From Pseudomonas cannabina (GTDB lineage: Bacteria; Pseudomonadota; Gammaproteobacteria; Pseudomonadales; Pseudomonadaceae): a stretch of 64,000 bases of DNA. The translations under genes were made by a program, and so were the position numbers. How positions within the stretch are numbered: position 1 is the first letter of the stretch; each line of letters begins with the position of its first letter. The stretch lies in NCBI RefSeq assembly GCF_900100365.1, contig NZ_FNKU01000001.1, forward strand, positions 3,782,001 through 3,846,000. Reading direction: 5' to 3'. The notes below the pieces were generated by a model that worked only from the letters and a program-made list of their open reading frames with translations, had not been told where the DNA came from and ran no database searches. Positions 26,601-36,870 of this stretch are shown one piece after another.

Positions 26601-27635
26601 TCAGGGGGTTTCTGCAACGCCCCAGCGGTTCGCACGAAAGAACGAAGCAACATCATTGAACCTGACGCCCATTTCGCGCATCGCCTGATGCGCGTGTCTG
26701 GCCGTCAGTTGCCGGACATAAAAAGGCTCGCCGACCACAAAGTGATGAATCCCATGAGTCGAACCGAAATTGAAGCAAAATAATTGCAACGGCCAGAACC
26801 ATGGATTATTCAAAACCTGTGTCTGAGTTATAAAGTTTTTAGGATCGACATCACCATAATAATGAATATTTGAAGTAATGAAGTGGAGACAAAAGCTTCT
26901 CAGTACATTGGGGGCAATGAGCACGACGACCAGCGTATTCATTACGGCCACCAGCGTACTTAGCCCATGCGTTGCAGCATAGAGCCCCGGCGCGCCATTG
27001 AAGTAATCCACGGTATGGAACACAAGAAAAACATACCACATACTCCAGCTCAACACGGTAAGCGGAACATATGCCTTGGCCCCCGCCAGCAGAAGCCTGA
27101 CCTTGCTTTTCCACCCGGTCTCGCGCGCGATCATCACTGAGGTTGAAAGCATCAGATCGCAGATCATGAAAAATCGCAGAATACCCCACGGCGTGCCATT
27201 CGACAGCGTACGCTCCTCCAGATCAGCCTCAGTGCCCGAAAACTTATGGTGATTGAAATGGTGCTGGCGTCGAACCCACGGGTTGATCGTCGTCGGCCTG
27301 GCGAGCCACGCCAACCCGAGCATCAGGTTATGGGCGATGCGGTTTTTGCGGAAATACAGGTAGTGAATCAGGTCGTGCTCCAGCTCATGCGTCAGCGAGG
27401 CAAAGAAAGCATTTGCCAAAACGCATACCCACCAAGGAATGACCTGATTGATATAAAGAGCCGTGCGGGTTGTCATTAGCAATAAGGCGAAACACAGAAT
27501 GCTTGCACCTATCGCGTTTTGCTTTTCCAAAACCGGATGATTCTTTCTAAGGTCAACTGACGCGACTTTTATTGCGTTTTGAATATAAGCCGTTTTTGCT
27601 GCTGGGGTGGCAGCAATGCTTTCTGAAGAATCCAT
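26601..27635 (-). CDS. membrane fatty acid desaturase/hydroxylase family protein, 344 aa
   Basis: The ATG at 27635 follows AAGGAG by 6 bases; a longer frame to 27782 lacks a ribosome binding site. The protein has four to five membrane helices and the histidine clusters of di-iron membrane desaturases: HELEHD (83-88) with His91, RRQHHFNHH (122-130) and THGIHH (293-298), plus HFITSNIHYYGD. Such enzymes insert double bonds or hydroxyl groups into acyl chains or carotenoid-like lipids using O2. There are no neighbours in an operon and no electron-transfer partner is fused. The exact substrate is unknown; classic DesA/DesB need not be assumed. Confidence 0.88.
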   Translation of the reverse strand: MDSSESIAATPAAKTAYIQNAIKVASVDLRKNHPVLEKQNAIGASILCFALLLMTTRTALYINQVIPWWVCVLANAFFASLTHELEHDLIHYLYFRKNRIAHNLMLGLAWLARPTTINPWVRRQHHFNHHKFSGTEADLEERTLSNGTPWGILRFFMICDLMLSTSVMIARETGWKSKVRLLLAGAKAYVPLTVLSWSMWYVFLVFHTVDYFNGAPGLYAATHGLSTLVAVMNTLVVVLIAPNVLRSFCLHFITSNIHYYGDVDPKNFITQTQVLNNPWFWPLQLFCFNFGSTHGIHHFVVGEPFYVRQLTARHAHQAMREMGVRFNDVASFFRANRWGVAETP

Positions 27636-27878
27636 GTCAACTCCTTCGCTCCATGCCAATGGGGAGCAGATGTGAAGACTAGACCGGTGGCTTTTTTTCG
27701 GGAAATACTTGTTTGGAATAAAGCATTCGGCGTTACGAGAACTTTGAAAAGCCAGACTTACATGTTGAGTCCGCGACACCAAGTTACTACCGGTGGCGCA
27801 ATCGAACCGCCGAAACCGGGAACGACGCGCTGCGCCTGTACGTCAGACCTGTATCGACTCACTGAAAGGTACAGCGCA

Positions 27879-28178
27879 ATGGACAAGACGATCACGCCGG
27901 ACCAACTGGCGACCACCGACCTCAGATCAATCAACGAGATATGGCTCGGCGGCACGCATACCCAGTTATGCCTGTGGCGGGGCGAACAAGTCTTCACCCA
28001 CGACATGCTCAGCGAAGGCACCCATGATCAGAATGTCCGGCGCCTGTGCTTGCAGCTGGTCAACCCTGACGATCAGGCCGCTGTGGCCAGCGTCGAGGCG
28101 ATCGTGCGCGAACGGCTGGAAAAGATGGGGAGCGAGGGCGAGTTTTATCCGGCTGAGAATGTGGATACGCATCAATAG
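27879..28178 (+). CDS. conserved hypothetical protein, 99 aa
   Basis: An ATG at 27879 with GAAAGGT about 9 bases upstream opens a 99-codon frame beginning MDKTITPDQLATTDLRSINE. The body is a small acidic alpha/beta protein (EIWLGGTHTQLCLWRGEQ, then LVNPDDQAAVASVEAIVRERLEKMG). No signal, membrane segment or known motif is visible. An in-frame upstream ATG at 27672 would add 69 residues of low-quality sequence that overlaps the desaturase promoter side, so it is rejected. The function is unknown. Confidence 0.6.
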   Translation: MDKTITPDQLATTDLRSINEIWLGGTHTQLCLWRGEQVFTHDMLSEGTHDQNVRRLCLQLVNPDDQAAVASVEAIVRERLEKMGSEGEFYPAENVDTHQ

Positions 28179-28300
28179 GCGCGCGTCTGCCGAATCCACC
28201 ATGCGTATAACATCTGCTCCCCATCTGAGTGTAGGGCACCGCTATTATTCAAAAACACCGGGTGACTTGGCACAGCGAATCGGGATCGGGGCTTGAAGCT

Positions 28301-28316
28301 CATGTCTTCAGACATG
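28301..28316. promoter_or_regulatory. 16-bp palindrome upstream of the AlaE-like gene
   Basis: CATGTCTTCAGACATG has 7-bp perfect arms and lies 30 bases before the start codon. It could be an operator, or an mRNA hairpin near the ribosome binding site. Its meaning is inferred from position only. Confidence 0.4.
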
Positions 28317-28345
28317 GCGCTCTGAAAGAAGCAGGAGGTAGGCGA

Positions 28346-28810
28346 TTGTCTTATTCAACTGAAGATCGAAGCGATCGTTGGCGATCTTTCGCTGCGGATA
28401 CGCTGGCGCTGATCCTGTTTTTTACCGTTACAGGCATCCTTAACGAGCGATTCATTGCCGGGATGGCTTGGGAGCAGGTGCTTCATACCCGATTTTTAGG
28501 TGCCGGGCTTATGGTTCTGACTGGCCGCCCATATGGGCTTTGGCGAGACTGGTTCATGCGGTTTTCCGGTACGAGCCGAAGCTCCCGGATCGTGTGGGAC
28601 TCGCTCGCTCTCGTAAGCTTCCAGGTCCCCATCTATGCAGCCATATTGGCAATTTGCGGGGCTAACGGCGAAGAACTGCTGTATGGATCGCTTGGTGTGA
28701 CGGTAATCATGTTAACGCTGGGGCGCCCCTATGGAGCTTTCCTGAACTTCGTCAGAGGTCGTTTCGGCCTCCCGGACGGAGGAGAAAAGCCAATGTCGTT
28801 GAACATGTGA
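28346..28810 (+). CDS. alaE: AlaE-family L-alanine exporter, TTG start
   Basis: AlaE exports excess L-alanine. The TTG at 28346 is chosen because a perfect AGGAGGT lies 8 bases upstream; the ATG-less longer frame from 28262 would include that site. The 154-aa protein has four hydrophobic segments (about 12-32, 45-60, 82-105, 110-128). It shows the family landmarks FAADTLALILFFTVT, ERFIAGMAWEQVL, GRPYGLWRDWFMR and VSFQVPIYAAIL, which align by eye with E. coli AlaE (ADTFAMVVY, WPYGMYRDLFMR, FQSPVYVAIL). It is monocistronic and convergent with ssb. Confidence 0.85.
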   Translation: MSYSTEDRSDRWRSFAADTLALILFFTVTGILNERFIAGMAWEQVLHTRFLGAGLMVLTGRPYGLWRDWFMRFSGTSRSSRIVWDSLALVSFQVPIYAAILAICGANGEELLYGSLGVTVIMLTLGRPYGAFLNFVRGRFGLPDGGEKPMSLNM

Positions 28811-28950
28811 TAGCCATTTGTGACTTCGGGGCCCTGTAAGCGTCTGCCGAAGCCAGGCAGGCACCCACTGATACGGCAGCAGTTGCCCGATCACTGCGAT
28901 TAGACGTACACGCTGTTCGGCACGGTGCATGTCCTTTTTGGTCCGGATGT

Positions 28951-28984
28951 AAAAAGGCCCCAAGCGCTTACGCCTTGGGGCCTT
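28951..28984 (-). terminator. rho-independent terminator of ssb
   Basis: On the minus strand AAGGCCCCAAG pairs with CTTGGGGCCTT, followed by a T-run (complement of 28951-28955). It lies 37 bp after the ssb stop. Confidence 0.88.
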
Positions 28985-29021
28985 CCGGAGGAAACTTTAC
29001 CTGGTCATTCCAGGCCTTTTC

Positions 29022-29591
29022 CTAGAACGGAATATCATCATCAAAGCTATCAAAATCAGCAGCAGGCTGTGGCGCTTGTTGTTGCGGCGCTGGTCGGGAG
29101 TCGCGCTGTTGTGGCGGCTGCTGGTTGTAATTTTGCTGAGGTGCGGACTGCTGCGGCGCCGATTGCTGAGGGCGCGACTGCTGTGGACGAGGTGCGGACT
29201 GGTTGTAGTTGCCGCCACCGCCCTGACCTTGTTGAGCGTCGCCCTGTGGACGGCCGCCCAGCAGTTGCATGGTGCCTTGCATGTCGACGACGATTTCAGT
29301 GGTGTAACGCTTGATGCCGTCTTTTTCCCACTCGCGGGTCTGCAGCTTGCCTTCGATGTAGACCTGCGAACCCTTGCGCAGGTATTCGCCAGCGATTTCG
29401 GCAACCTTGCCGAACATCGAAACACGGTGCCATTCGGTCTTTTCGACCTTCTGGCCGGTCTGCTTGTCAGTCCATTGTTCGCTGGTTGCCAGACTCAGGT
29501 TGGTCACGGCGTTACCGTTAGGCAAGTAGCGAACTTCGGGATCCTGGCCGCATGTACCGACCAATATGACTTTGTTAACCCCACGGGCCAT
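29022..29591 (-). CDS. ssb: single-stranded DNA-binding protein
   Basis: SSB coats single-stranded DNA in replication, repair and recombination. The OB-fold (about 1-110) begins [22 protein letters not shown] and includes [10 protein letters not shown] and [20 protein letters not shown] long Gln/Pro-rich linker (about 115-180, many QQS and QQN units) leads to the conserved acidic tip FDDDIPF, which recruits partner proteins. The start at 29591 lies 9 bp after the MFS stop, so the two share a transcript. Confidence 0.97.
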   Translation of the reverse strand: MARGVNKVILVGTCGQDPEVRYLPNGNAVTNLSLATSEQWTDKQTGQKVEKTEWHRVSMFGKVAEIAGEYLRKGSQVYIEGKLQTREWEKDGIKRYTTEIVVDMQGTMQLLGGRPQGDAQQGQGGGGNYNQSAPRPQQSRPQQSAPQQSAPQQNYNQQPPQQRDSRPAPQQQAPQPAADFDSFDDDIPF

Positions 29592-29600
29592 AACGTTCTC

Positions 29601-30995
29601 CTAGGCTTCGCACGCTTCTGATGCTGGATTGACCAGCTTTTCGAGAGAGGCACGATCCAATAATTTTGTGTCGAGTTTTATGTAGATGGCCGCCTCTTCG
29701 GCAACCACCACTGCATCTGTCACGCCTGCTACGGACATCAAACGCTCTGCCAGGCCTGCTTCACGCTGCGCCTGCGGCGACAACGGCAGACGAAGGCTGG
29801 TCACGTAAGGCGGTTCGCGCATGGTTACTGCGAAGGCGAGCCAGACGGCGGCCATGGCTGCACCGCCAAGGAACACCACATCGAGCCCACCGTGCTGGAA
29901 CAACCAGCCGCCCAGTATCCCACCTGCGGCCGAACCAAGAAACTGGCTGGTGGAATAAACCCCCATCGCCGTGCCTTTTCCGCCGGCCGGTGAAACCTTG
30001 CTGATCAGCGACGGCAAGGACGCTTCCAGCAAATTAAATGCCGTGAAGAATACCACTGTTCCGATGACCAGTGCCCGCAACGTGTCTCCGAATGCCCAGA
30101 AGAATAGCTCAGCCAGCATCAAAACGGTGACGGCGCCGAGCAGAACGCGCTTCATTTGACGCTTCTTCTCGCCATAGATGATGAACGGAATCATCGCGAA
30201 GAAGGAAATCAGCAAGGCAGTCAGGTAGACCCACCAGTGTTCTTCCTTGGGCAAACCGGCTTTTTCGACCAGCGCCAGTGGCAATGCCACGAAGCTGGAC
30301 ATGAGCATGGCGTGCAACACGAAGATACCCAAATCCAGGCGCAGCAGGTCCGGGTGCCGCAAGGTTGCCCCCAGCGCCTGTTTGGCGACGCCGGACTCCC
30401 GATGCAGCAACGGACCGTTGGCCTTGGGCACCACGAAGGCGACGATCAGGATACCCAGCAGCGCCATGCCGCCGGTTGCCAGGAACAGGCCTGACAGTCC
30501 GAACGCGCCGGTGATCACCGGGCCGATGACCATGGCAACAGCGAACGACAGGCCAATGGTCATGCCGATCATGGCCATCGCTTTGGTGCGATGCTGCTCG
30601 CGGGTCAGGTCGGAGAGCAAGGCCATGACCGCGGCGGAAATGGCCCCGGCACCTTGCAGGACGCGGCCGGCGATAATGCCCCAGATCGAGTCCGCGTTGG
30701 CGGCCACCACGCTGCCGATGGCAAAGATGATCAGCCCGAAATAAATGATCGGTCGCCGGCCGATCCGGTCGGAAAGTATTCCAAACGGGATCTGCAACAC
30801 CGCCTGTGTCAGGCCGTAGGCGCCGATTGCCAGGCCAATCAGAGCAGGGCTCGCGCCCGCCAGGTCCATGCCATAGGTTGCCAGAACCGGCAAAACCATG
30901 AACATGCCAAGCATGCGGAACGCGAACACCAGGGCCAGACCGCCTGCTGCGCGGGTCTCGCCGCTACTCATACGCTCGCTGTGGGTATCGTGCAT
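29601..30995 (-). CDS. MFS transporter, YajR-like with C-terminal soluble domain
   Basis: A 464-aa major-facilitator protein with twelve membrane helices. The conserved loop motif A is DRIGRRP (about 76-82), and [15 protein letters not shown] marks helix 11. After helix 12 a soluble domain of about 65 residues ([27 protein letters not shown]) resembles the ferredoxin-like YAM domain of E. coli YajR. The start at 30995 has GAGG 9 bases upstream. The order uvrA-MFS-ssb is conserved in pseudomonads, so regulation may be shared with DNA metabolism. The transported compound is unknown. Confidence 0.9.
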   Translation of the reverse strand: MHDTHSERMSSGETRAAGGLALVFAFRMLGMFMVLPVLATYGMDLAGASPALIGLAIGAYGLTQAVLQIPFGILSDRIGRRPIIYFGLIIFAIGSVVAANADSIWGIIAGRVLQGAGAISAAVMALLSDLTREQHRTKAMAMIGMTIGLSFAVAMVIGPVITGAFGLSGLFLATGGMALLGILIVAFVVPKANGPLLHRESGVAKQALGATLRHPDLLRLDLGIFVLHAMLMSSFVALPLALVEKAGLPKEEHWWVYLTALLISFFAMIPFIIYGEKKRQMKRVLLGAVTVLMLAELFFWAFGDTLRALVIGTVVFFTAFNLLEASLPSLISKVSPAGGKGTAMGVYSTSQFLGSAAGGILGGWLFQHGGLDVVFLGGAAMAAVWLAFAVTMREPPYVTSLRLPLSPQAQREAGLAERLMSVAGVTDAVVVAEEAAIYIKLDTKLLDRASLEKLVNPASEACEA

Positions 30996-31063
30996 GGAAT
31001 AACCTCGTGTGAACCGGCGGCGATTCTACCAGTCCCATCGTTGTACAGCACATACGCGACGCT

Positions 31064-31093
31064 TTGCCGCGTATTGGCTCGGAGCCTTATACT
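31064..31093 (+). promoter_or_regulatory. probable promoter of uvrA
   Basis: TTGCCG (31064-31069) and TATACT (31088-31093) are 18 bp apart, placing the start about 25 bases before the GTG of uvrA. No CTGT-N8-ACAG LexA box overlaps it. Confidence 0.55.
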
Positions 31094-31124
31094 CCGTCGT
31101 TTATGCCCGCCAAGCGAGGCCGCA

Positions 31125-33959
31125 GTGGACAAGATCCTGATACGTGGGGCACGAACCCACAACCTGAAAAATATTGACCTGACACTTCCCCGCGACAAAC
31201 TGATCGTTATTACCGGGCTCTCCGGCTCAGGCAAGTCTTCGCTGGCTTTCGATACGCTGTACGCCGAAGGGCAACGCCGCTACGTCGAATCGCTGTCGGC
31301 CTATGCCCGGCAGTTTCTGTCGATGATGGAAAAACCGGACGTCGACACGATTGAAGGTCTGTCGCCTGCGATTTCCATCGAGCAGAAGTCGACGTCGCAT
31401 AACCCGCGCTCGACCGTGGGCACGATCACCGAAATTTACGACTACCTGCGCCTTCTGTACGCGCGGGTTGGGCAGCCACGTTGCCCGGATCACGATATTC
31501 CGCTGGAAGCCCAGCCCGTCAGCCAGATGGTTGATCTGGTACTGACCCAGCCTGAAGGCAGCAAATTGATGCTGCTGGCGCCGGTCATTCGTGAGCGCAA
31601 AGGTGAACACCTTTCGGTCTTCGAAGAGCTGCGTGCTCAGGGTTTCGTCCGGGCGCGGGTGAACGGCAAGCTGTGTGAGCTGGATGAGCTGCCGAAGCTG
31701 GACAAGCAGAAGAAGCATTCCATCGATGTGGTGGTGGACCGCTTCAAGGTTCGCGCAGACCTGCAACAGCGTCTGGCTGAATCTTTTGAAACCGCACTGA
31801 AGCTGGCAGATGGCATTGCCTTGGTCGCGCCGATGGACGACGAGCCGGGTGAGGAAGTGATTTTCTCCGCGCGCTTCGCGTGTCCGATCTGCGGCCATGC
31901 GATCAGCGAGCTGGAGCCGAAGCTGTTCTCCTTCAACAACCCGGCCGGTGCATGCCCGACCTGCGATGGCTTGGGTGTGAAGCAGTTCTTCGACATCAAG
32001 CGTTTGGTGAATGCCGAGCTGACCCTGGCCGAGGGCGCGATACGAGGCTGGGACAGGCGTAACGTCTATTACTTCCAGATGCTGGGTTCGCTGTCCAAGC
32101 ACTATGGCTTCAGCCTTGAGGTGCCGTTCAAAGAGCTGGGCGCCGACATGCAGAAGATCCTGCTCAACGGCAGTGGCTCGCAAAATGTCGACTTCCGCTA
32201 TCTGAATGACCGCGGCGATATCGTCAAGCGCGCGCACCCGTTCGAAGGCATCGTGCCGAATCTGGAACGTCGCTATCGGGAAACCGAATCGGCAACCGTG
32301 CGCGAAGAGCTGGCCAAGTTCCTCGGTACACAGCCCTGCCCTGACTGCCGTGGCACTCGCCTGCGTCGCGAGGCACGTCATGTGTGGGTGGGTGAAAAGA
32401 CCTTGCCAGCGGTGACCAACCTGCCGATTGGCGATGCAACGCAGTATTTCGACACACTGAAACTGACCGGACGACGCGGTGAAATTGCCGACAAGATCCT
32501 CAAGGAAATTCGTGAGCGCCTGCAATTTCTGGTGAACGTCGGCCTGGACTACCTGACGCTGGATCGCAGTGCGGACACGCTGTCTGGCGGCGAAGCCCAG
32601 AGGATTCGTCTGGCCAGCCAGATTGGTGCGGGTCTGGTCGGGGTGATGTACATCCTCGACGAACCGTCGATTGGCCTGCATCAGCGCGATAACGATCGTC
32701 TGCTGGGCACGCTCAAGCATCTGCGCGATATCGGCAATACGGTGATTGTGGTCGAGCACGACGAGGATGCGATTCGTCTGGCCGACTATGTGGTCGACAT
32801 CGGCCCGGGTGCCGGCGTGCATGGCGGTCATATCGTCGCAGAAGGTACACCGGACGAAGTCATGGCGCACCCTGACTCACTGACCGGCAAATACTTGTCA
32901 GGCCGGGTGAAGATCGCCGTGCCGGCCAAGCGTACACCGCGCAATAAAAAGCTCTCGCTGACCCTCAAAGGCGCACGTGGCAATAACCTGCAGAACGTGA
33001 ACCTTGAGATACCGATTGGTTTGCTGACCTGTGTGACGGGTGTTTCCGGATCGGGCAAGTCGACGCTGATCAACAACACCTTGTTCCCGCTCAGCGCCAC
33101 GGCACTTAACGGCGCAACGACGCTTGAGGCTGCGACTCACGACAGCATCAACGGCCTGCAGCACCTGGACAAGGTCGTGGACATCGATCAGAGCCCTATC
33201 GGTCGTACGCCACGTTCCAACCCGGCGACCTACACCGGGCTGTTCACGCCGATTCGCGAACTGTTCGCCGGCGTGCCGGAATCCCGCTCGCGAGGCTACG
33301 GGCCGGGCCGGTTCTCGTTCAACGTCAAGGGCGGTCGCTGCGAGGCATGCCAGGGCGACGGTCTGATCAAGGTCGAGATGCATTTTCTGCCGGACATCTA
33401 CGTGCCGTGCGATGTGTGCAAGAGCAAGCGTTACAACCGCGAAACGCTTGAGGTCAAGTACAAGGGCAGGAACATCCACGAAGTGCTGGAGATGACCATC
33501 GAGGAAGCCCGCGAGTTCTTCGACGCCGTTCCCGCCTTGGCGCGCAAGCTGCAAACCCTGATGGATGTGGGGCTCTCCTACATCAAGCTGGGGCAGTCGG
33601 CGACGACGTTGTCGGGGGGTGAGGCGCAGCGGGTCAAGTTGTCGCGCGAGCTGTCCAAGCGCGATACCGGCAAGACGCTGTACATTCTCGACGAGCCGAC
33701 TACCGGCTTGCACTTCGCCGATATTCAGCAATTGCTGGATGTTCTGCATCGTCTGCGCGACCACGGCAACACGGTGGTGGTGATCGAGCACAACCTGGAT
33801 GTGATCAAGACTGCGGACTGGCTGGTTGATCTTGGGCCGGAAGGCGGGTCGAGGGGTGGACAGATCATCGCGACGGGTACACCTGAACAGGTCGCCGAGA
33901 TGAAGCAGTCTTACACCGGGCATTACCTCAAGCCGCTGTTGATCAGAGACAAGGCATAA
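31125..33959 (+). CDS. uvrA: excinuclease ABC subunit A
   Basis: UvrA finds bulky DNA lesions and loads UvrB in nucleotide excision repair. The GTG at 31125 starts the family N-terminus ([19 protein letters not shown]); a longer frame reaching 30591 runs through the divergent MFS gene and is rejected. There are two ATPase modules with Walker A at GLSGSGKSS (31-39, Lys37) and GVSGSGKST (Lys645), and two LSGGEAQR signatures. Zinc modules read CPICGH...CPTCDG near residue 255 and CEACQGDG...CDVCKSKRY near residue 740. The 944-aa length is normal. Confidence 0.98.
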   Translation: MDKILIRGARTHNLKNIDLTLPRDKLIVITGLSGSGKSSLAFDTLYAEGQRRYVESLSAYARQFLSMMEKPDVDTIEGLSPAISIEQKSTSHNPRSTVGTITEIYDYLRLLYARVGQPRCPDHDIPLEAQPVSQMVDLVLTQPEGSKLMLLAPVIRERKGEHLSVFEELRAQGFVRARVNGKLCELDELPKLDKQKKHSIDVVVDRFKVRADLQQRLAESFETALKLADGIALVAPMDDEPGEEVIFSARFACPICGHAISELEPKLFSFNNPAGACPTCDGLGVKQFFDIKRLVNAELTLAEGAIRGWDRRNVYYFQMLGSLSKHYGFSLEVPFKELGADMQKILLNGSGSQNVDFRYLNDRGDIVKRAHPFEGIVPNLERRYRETESATVREELAKFLGTQPCPDCRGTRLRREARHVWVGEKTLPAVTNLPIGDATQYFDTLKLTGRRGEIADKILKEIRERLQFLVNVGLDYLTLDRSADTLSGGEAQRIRLASQIGAGLVGVMYILDEPSIGLHQRDNDRLLGTLKHLRDIGNTVIVVEHDEDAIRLADYVVDIGPGAGVHGGHIVAEGTPDEVMAHPDSLTGKYLSGRVKIAVPAKRTPRNKKLSLTLKGARGNNLQNVNLEIPIGLLTCVTGVSGSGKSTLINNTLFPLSATALNGATTLEAATHDSINGLQHLDKVVDIDQSPIGRTPRSNPATYTGLFTPIRELFAGVPESRSRGYGPGRFSFNVKGGRCEACQGDGLIKVEMHFLPDIYVPCDVCKSKRYNRETLEVKYKGRNIHEVLEMTIEEAREFFDAVPALARKLQTLMDVGLSYIKLGQSATTLSGGEAQRVKLSRELSKRDTGKTLYILDEPTTGLHFADIQQLLDVLHRLRDHGNTVVVIEHNLDVIKTADWLVDLGPEGGSRGGQIIATGTPEQVAEMKQSYTGHYLKPLLIRDKA

Positions 33960-33974
33960 CCAATGCGTTGAAAA

Positions 33975-33998
33975 CGGGCCTGGGTTTGGCCAGGCCCG
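33975..33998 (+). terminator. hairpin after uvrA
   Basis: CGGGCCTGG (33975-33983) pairs with CCAGGCCCG (33990-33998). It precedes a stronger terminator by a few bases and probably adds to termination of uvrA. Confidence 0.6.
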
Positions 33999-34003
33999 GA
34001 TAC

Positions 34004-34040
34004 AAAAAGGCTCCTGTCACGTACGTGCAGGAGCTTTTTT
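34004..34040. terminator. bidirectional rho-independent terminator between uvrA and ftnA
   Basis: AAAAAG and CTCCTG pair with CAGGAG and CTTTTT (one bulged G), and the loop is itself palindromic (CACGTACGTG). T-runs are present on both strands, as expected between convergent genes. Confidence 0.9.
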
Positions 34041-34052
34041 GTGAGCGCTGAA

Positions 34053-34517
34053 TCAGAACTGCGATTGCAGGTAGTTCTGCAGACCGATGGATTTGATCAG
34101 CCCCATTTGCTGTTCCAGCCAATAGGTGTGGTCTTCTTCCGTGTCGGCCAACTGCACGCGCAGTATCTCGCGGGTCACATAGTCACCGTGCAGCTCGCAC
34201 AGCGCGATACCCTTGCACAGGGCGGCACGGACTTTGTATTCGAGACGAAGATCGCTGGCGAGCATCTCAGGCACCGTGGTGCCGACGTCCAGGTCATCCG
34301 GACGCATACGTGGCGTGCCTTCCAGCATCAGAATGCGGCGCATCAGCGCATCAGCGTGTTGCGCCTCTTCTTCCATCTCGTGGTTGATACGCTCATAGAG
34401 CTTGGAAAAGCCCCAGTCTTCGTACATACGCGAGTGAACGAAATATTGGTCACGAGCTGCCAATTCGCCCGTGAGCAACGTGTTGAGATAATCGATTACT
34501 TCCGGGTGGCCTTGCAT
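34053..34517 (-). CDS. ftnA: ferritin (FtnA, formerly called BfrA), heme-free type
   Basis: A 154-aa iron-storage protein forming a 24-mer shell. The start at 34517 gives [15 protein letters not shown]. Ferroxidase ligands are present: Glu18, Glu51, His54, Glu93, Glu127 and His130. Position 52, Met in true bacterioferritins where it binds heme between subunits, is Ala here (EEEAQHAD), and the related P. aeruginosa protein was shown to be a ferritin rather than a bacterioferritin. In P. aeruginosa katA lies between rplQ and this gene; here it is absent. The gene is convergent with uvrA, sharing the 34004-34040 terminator. Confidence 0.9.
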   Translation of the reverse strand: MQGHPEVIDYLNTLLTGELAARDQYFVHSRMYEDWGFSKLYERINHEMEEEAQHADALMRRILMLEGTPRMRPDDLDVGTTVPEMLASDLRLEYKVRAALCKGIALCELHGDYVTREILRVQLADTEEDHTYWLEQQMGLIKSIGLQNYLQSQF

Positions 34518-34629
34518 CGCAACAGACTCCTGCTTCAAAGACGTTAGTTTGAACCAAGCGATGCGTGAGGTCACTGGAAAAAACGCAATAAACAGACAAA
34601 AAGCATCGATATTACGCCGTTAAGAAGCG

Positions 34630-34651
34630 AAAAAACGCCCAAATGAGGGCG
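34630..34651 (-). terminator. second terminator-like hairpin between rplQ and ftnA
   Basis: On the minus strand CGCCC-TCATTT-GGGCG is followed by six T (complement of 34630-34635). It lies 85 bp beyond the rplQ terminator with no gene in between, so it may end an unseen small RNA or be left from a deleted gene. Confidence 0.7.
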
Positions 34652-34736
34652 GTTCTGTTTCTCACTTCGAGTCAGCCCGACGATTCAATGTATGCTGACT
34701 GACACACCGGTTTGGCCTGCCTGAATCGCGGACAAC

Positions 34737-34762
34737 AAAAAACCGGGCCTGGGCCCGGTTTT
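34737..34762 (-). terminator. rho-independent terminator of the alpha operon
   Basis: On the minus strand AACCGGGCC pairs with GGCCCGGTT, followed by a T-run (complement of 34737-34742). It lies 18 bp after the rplQ stop. Confidence 0.9.
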
Positions 34763-34779
34763 ATGTTCAAACTTATGTC

Positions 34780-35166
34780 TTATTCAGCGGCTTCTACAGA
34801 GCCACCGATAGGACGATCAACCAACTCGACGTACGCCATAGGCGCGTTGTCGCCAGCGCGGAAACCGCACTTGAGGATACGCAGGTAGCCGCCCTGACGG
34901 GTTGCATAGCGTTTGCCCAGATCGTTGAACAGTTTGCCGACGATTTCTTTCGAACGAGTACGGTCGAAAGCCAGACGACGGTTGGCAACGCTGTCTTCCT
35001 TGGCCAGGGTGATCAGCGGCTCGGCAACGCGGCGCAGTTCCTTGGCTTTCGGCAGGGTAGTTTTGATCAGCTCGTGCTCGAACAGCGACACCGCCATGTT
35101 TTGAAACATGGCTTTACGGTGAGAGCTGGTACGGCTCAGGTGACGTCCACTTTTACGATGACGCAT
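34780..35166 (-). CDS. rplQ: 50S ribosomal protein L17
   Basis: L17 binds 23S rRNA near the exit tunnel. The 128-aa product begins [20 protein letters not shown], the highly conserved L17 start, and contains [21 protein letters not shown] in the variable middle. It is the last gene of the alpha operon, 41 bp after rpoA, and is followed by the operon terminator. Confidence 0.97.
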   Translation of the reverse strand: MRHRKSGRHLSRTSSHRKAMFQNMAVSLFEHELIKTTLPKAKELRRVAEPLITLAKEDSVANRRLAFDRTRSKEIVGKLFNDLGKRYATRQGGYLRILKCGFRAGDNAPMAYVELVDRPIGGSVEAAE

Positions 35167-35207
35167 GGTTCATTCCTTACCAAACTCGCGTTCGGTGATT
35201 ACGACGA

Positions 35208-36209
35208 TCAGGCCGTAGCCTTGTCGTCCTTCTTAAGACTTGCCGGCGGCCAGTTGTCGAGGCGCATGCCGAGGGACAGACCACGAGAAGCCAGAACGTC
35301 CTTGATCTCGGTCAAGGATTTCTTGCCCAGGTTCGGAGTCTTCAACAACTCTACTTCGGTGCGCTGAATCAGGTCGCCGATGTAGTAGATGTTCTCCGCC
35401 TTAAGGCAGTTGGCCGAACGCACGGTCAGTTCCAAATCGTCAACCGGACGAAGCAGGATCGGATCGATCTCGTCTTCCTGTTCGATTACCACTGGTTCGC
35501 TGTCGCCTTTGAGGTCCACGAACGCAGCCAACTGCTGTTGCAGGATGGTTGCAGCGCGACGGATTGCCTCTTCAGGGTCCAGAGTACCGTTGGTTTCCAG
35601 ATCAATAACCAGCTTGTCCAGGTTAGTACGCTGCTCGACACGGGCGTTTTCCACCACGTATGCGATACGGCGAACCGGGCTGAACGAAGAGTCGAGCTGC
35701 AAGCGACCAATGCTGCGGCTTTCGTCTTCATCGCTTTGACGCGAGTCTGCCGGCCCATAACCACGACCACGAGCTACGGTGAGCTTCATGTTCAAGGCGC
35801 CGTTAGACGCCAGGTTAGCGATTACGTGATCGGGGTTAACGATCTCGACATCATGATCCAGCTGAATATCGGCAGCGGTAACCACCCCCGAACCCTTCTT
35901 CGACAAGGTCAGCGTAACTTCGTCTCGACCGTGCAGCTTGATAGCCAGACCTTTAAGGTTCAACAGGATTTCAATGACGTCTTCCTGTACACCTTCGATG
36001 GCGCTGTACTCATGGAGCACACCGTCAATCTCGGCCTCGACTACTGCACAGCCGGGCATGGAGGACAACAAAATGCGGCGAAGCGCGTTGCCCAGGGTAT
36101 GGCCGAAACCACGCTCGAGAGGCTCGAGAGTGATCTTGGCGCGGGTTGGACTGACAACCTGCACATCAATGTGGCGGGGTGTCAGGAACTCATTTACCGA
36201 AATCTGCAT
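35208..36209 (-). CDS. rpoA: RNA polymerase alpha subunit
   Basis: The 333-aa protein starts [20 protein letters not shown]. The N-terminal assembly domain (about 1-235) holds [20 protein letters not shown], used for dimerisation and core assembly. A flexible linker then leads to the C-terminal domain (about 250-325), with the [20 protein letters not shown] segment (residues near Arg265 and Asn268 of E. coli) that contacts UP elements and activators. It lies between rpsD and rplQ in the alpha operon. Confidence 0.98.
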   Translation of the reverse strand: MQISVNEFLTPRHIDVQVVSPTRAKITLEPLERGFGHTLGNALRRILLSSMPGCAVVEAEIDGVLHEYSAIEGVQEDVIEILLNLKGLAIKLHGRDEVTLTLSKKGSGVVTAADIQLDHDVEIVNPDHVIANLASNGALNMKLTVARGRGYGPADSRQSDEDESRSIGRLQLDSSFSPVRRIAYVVENARVEQRTNLDKLVIDLETNGTLDPEEAIRRAATILQQQLAAFVDLKGDSEPVVIEQEDEIDPILLRPVDDLELTVRSANCLKAENIYYIGDLIQRTEVELLKTPNLGKKSLTEIKDVLASRGLSLGMRLDNWPPASLKKDDKATA

Positions 36210-36231
36210 GGATGCACCTATTTTCTAGCCC

Positions 36232-36852
36232 TTACTTGGAGTAGAGCTCGACAATCAGGCTTTCGTTGATGTCGGCGGACAGATCACTGCGAGCTGGTAC
36301 GTTCTTGAAAACGCCCGATTTCTTCTCAGTGTCTACTTCTACCCATTCTACGCGGCCACGTTGGGCACACAGATCGAGAGCCTGGACAATACGCAGCTGG
36401 TTCTTAGCTTTTTCGCGGATAGCAACAACGTCGCCAGCACGAACCTGATAAGAAGGAACGTTAACGGTTTTGCCGTTTACGCTAACCGACTTGTGCGAAA
36501 CCAATTGACGGGATTCTGCACGAGTGGAGCCGAAGCCCATACGGTATACAACGTTGTCCAGACGGCATTCGAGCAGTTGCAGCAGGTTCTCGCCTGTTGC
36601 ACCTTTCTTGCCGGCGGCTTCTTTGTAGTAGCCGCTGAACTGACGCTCGAGAACGCCGTAGATACGACGGACTTTTTGCTTTTCACGCAGCTGAGTACCG
36701 TAATCGGACTGGCGACCGCGGCGTTGGCCGTGGATACCTGGAGCTGCTTCGATGTTGCACTTGGATTCGATAGCGCGAACGCCGCTCTTCAAAAAGAGAT
36801 CGGTGCCTTCACGACGAGCAAGTTTGCATTTTGGACCAATGTAACGAGCCAT
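36232..36852 (-). CDS. rpsD: 30S ribosomal protein S4
   Basis: S4 nucleates 30S assembly on the 16S 5' domain and in many bacteria represses its own operon by binding the rpsM leader. The 206-aa protein begins [16 protein letters not shown]. Only Cys9 and Cys32 are present in the N-terminal region, so no zinc site forms. The S4 RNA-binding domain (about 96-160) includes [12 protein letters not shown] and [17 protein letters not shown]. Normal length. Confidence 0.98.
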   Translation of the reverse strand: MARYIGPKCKLARREGTDLFLKSGVRAIESKCNIEAAPGIHGQRRGRQSDYGTQLREKQKVRRIYGVLERQFSGYYKEAAGKKGATGENLLQLLECRLDNVVYRMGFGSTRAESRQLVSHKSVSVNGKTVNVPSYQVRAGDVVAIREKAKNQLRIVQALDLCAQRGRVEWVEVDTEKKSGVFKNVPARSDLSADINESLIVELYSK

Positions 36853-36870
36853 TTCTTACAGTCTCCTGGA

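Noticed and set aside
30996..31124. LexA (SOS) box for uvrA
   Set aside because: The only ACAG in the region (in TTGTACAG) lacks CTGT eight bases earlier, so the CTGT-N8-ACAG consensus is not met.
30591..31124. N-terminal extension of uvrA by 178 residues
   Set aside because: The extension runs through the divergent MFS gene; the GTG at 31125 gives the family N-terminus and has a promoter just upstream.
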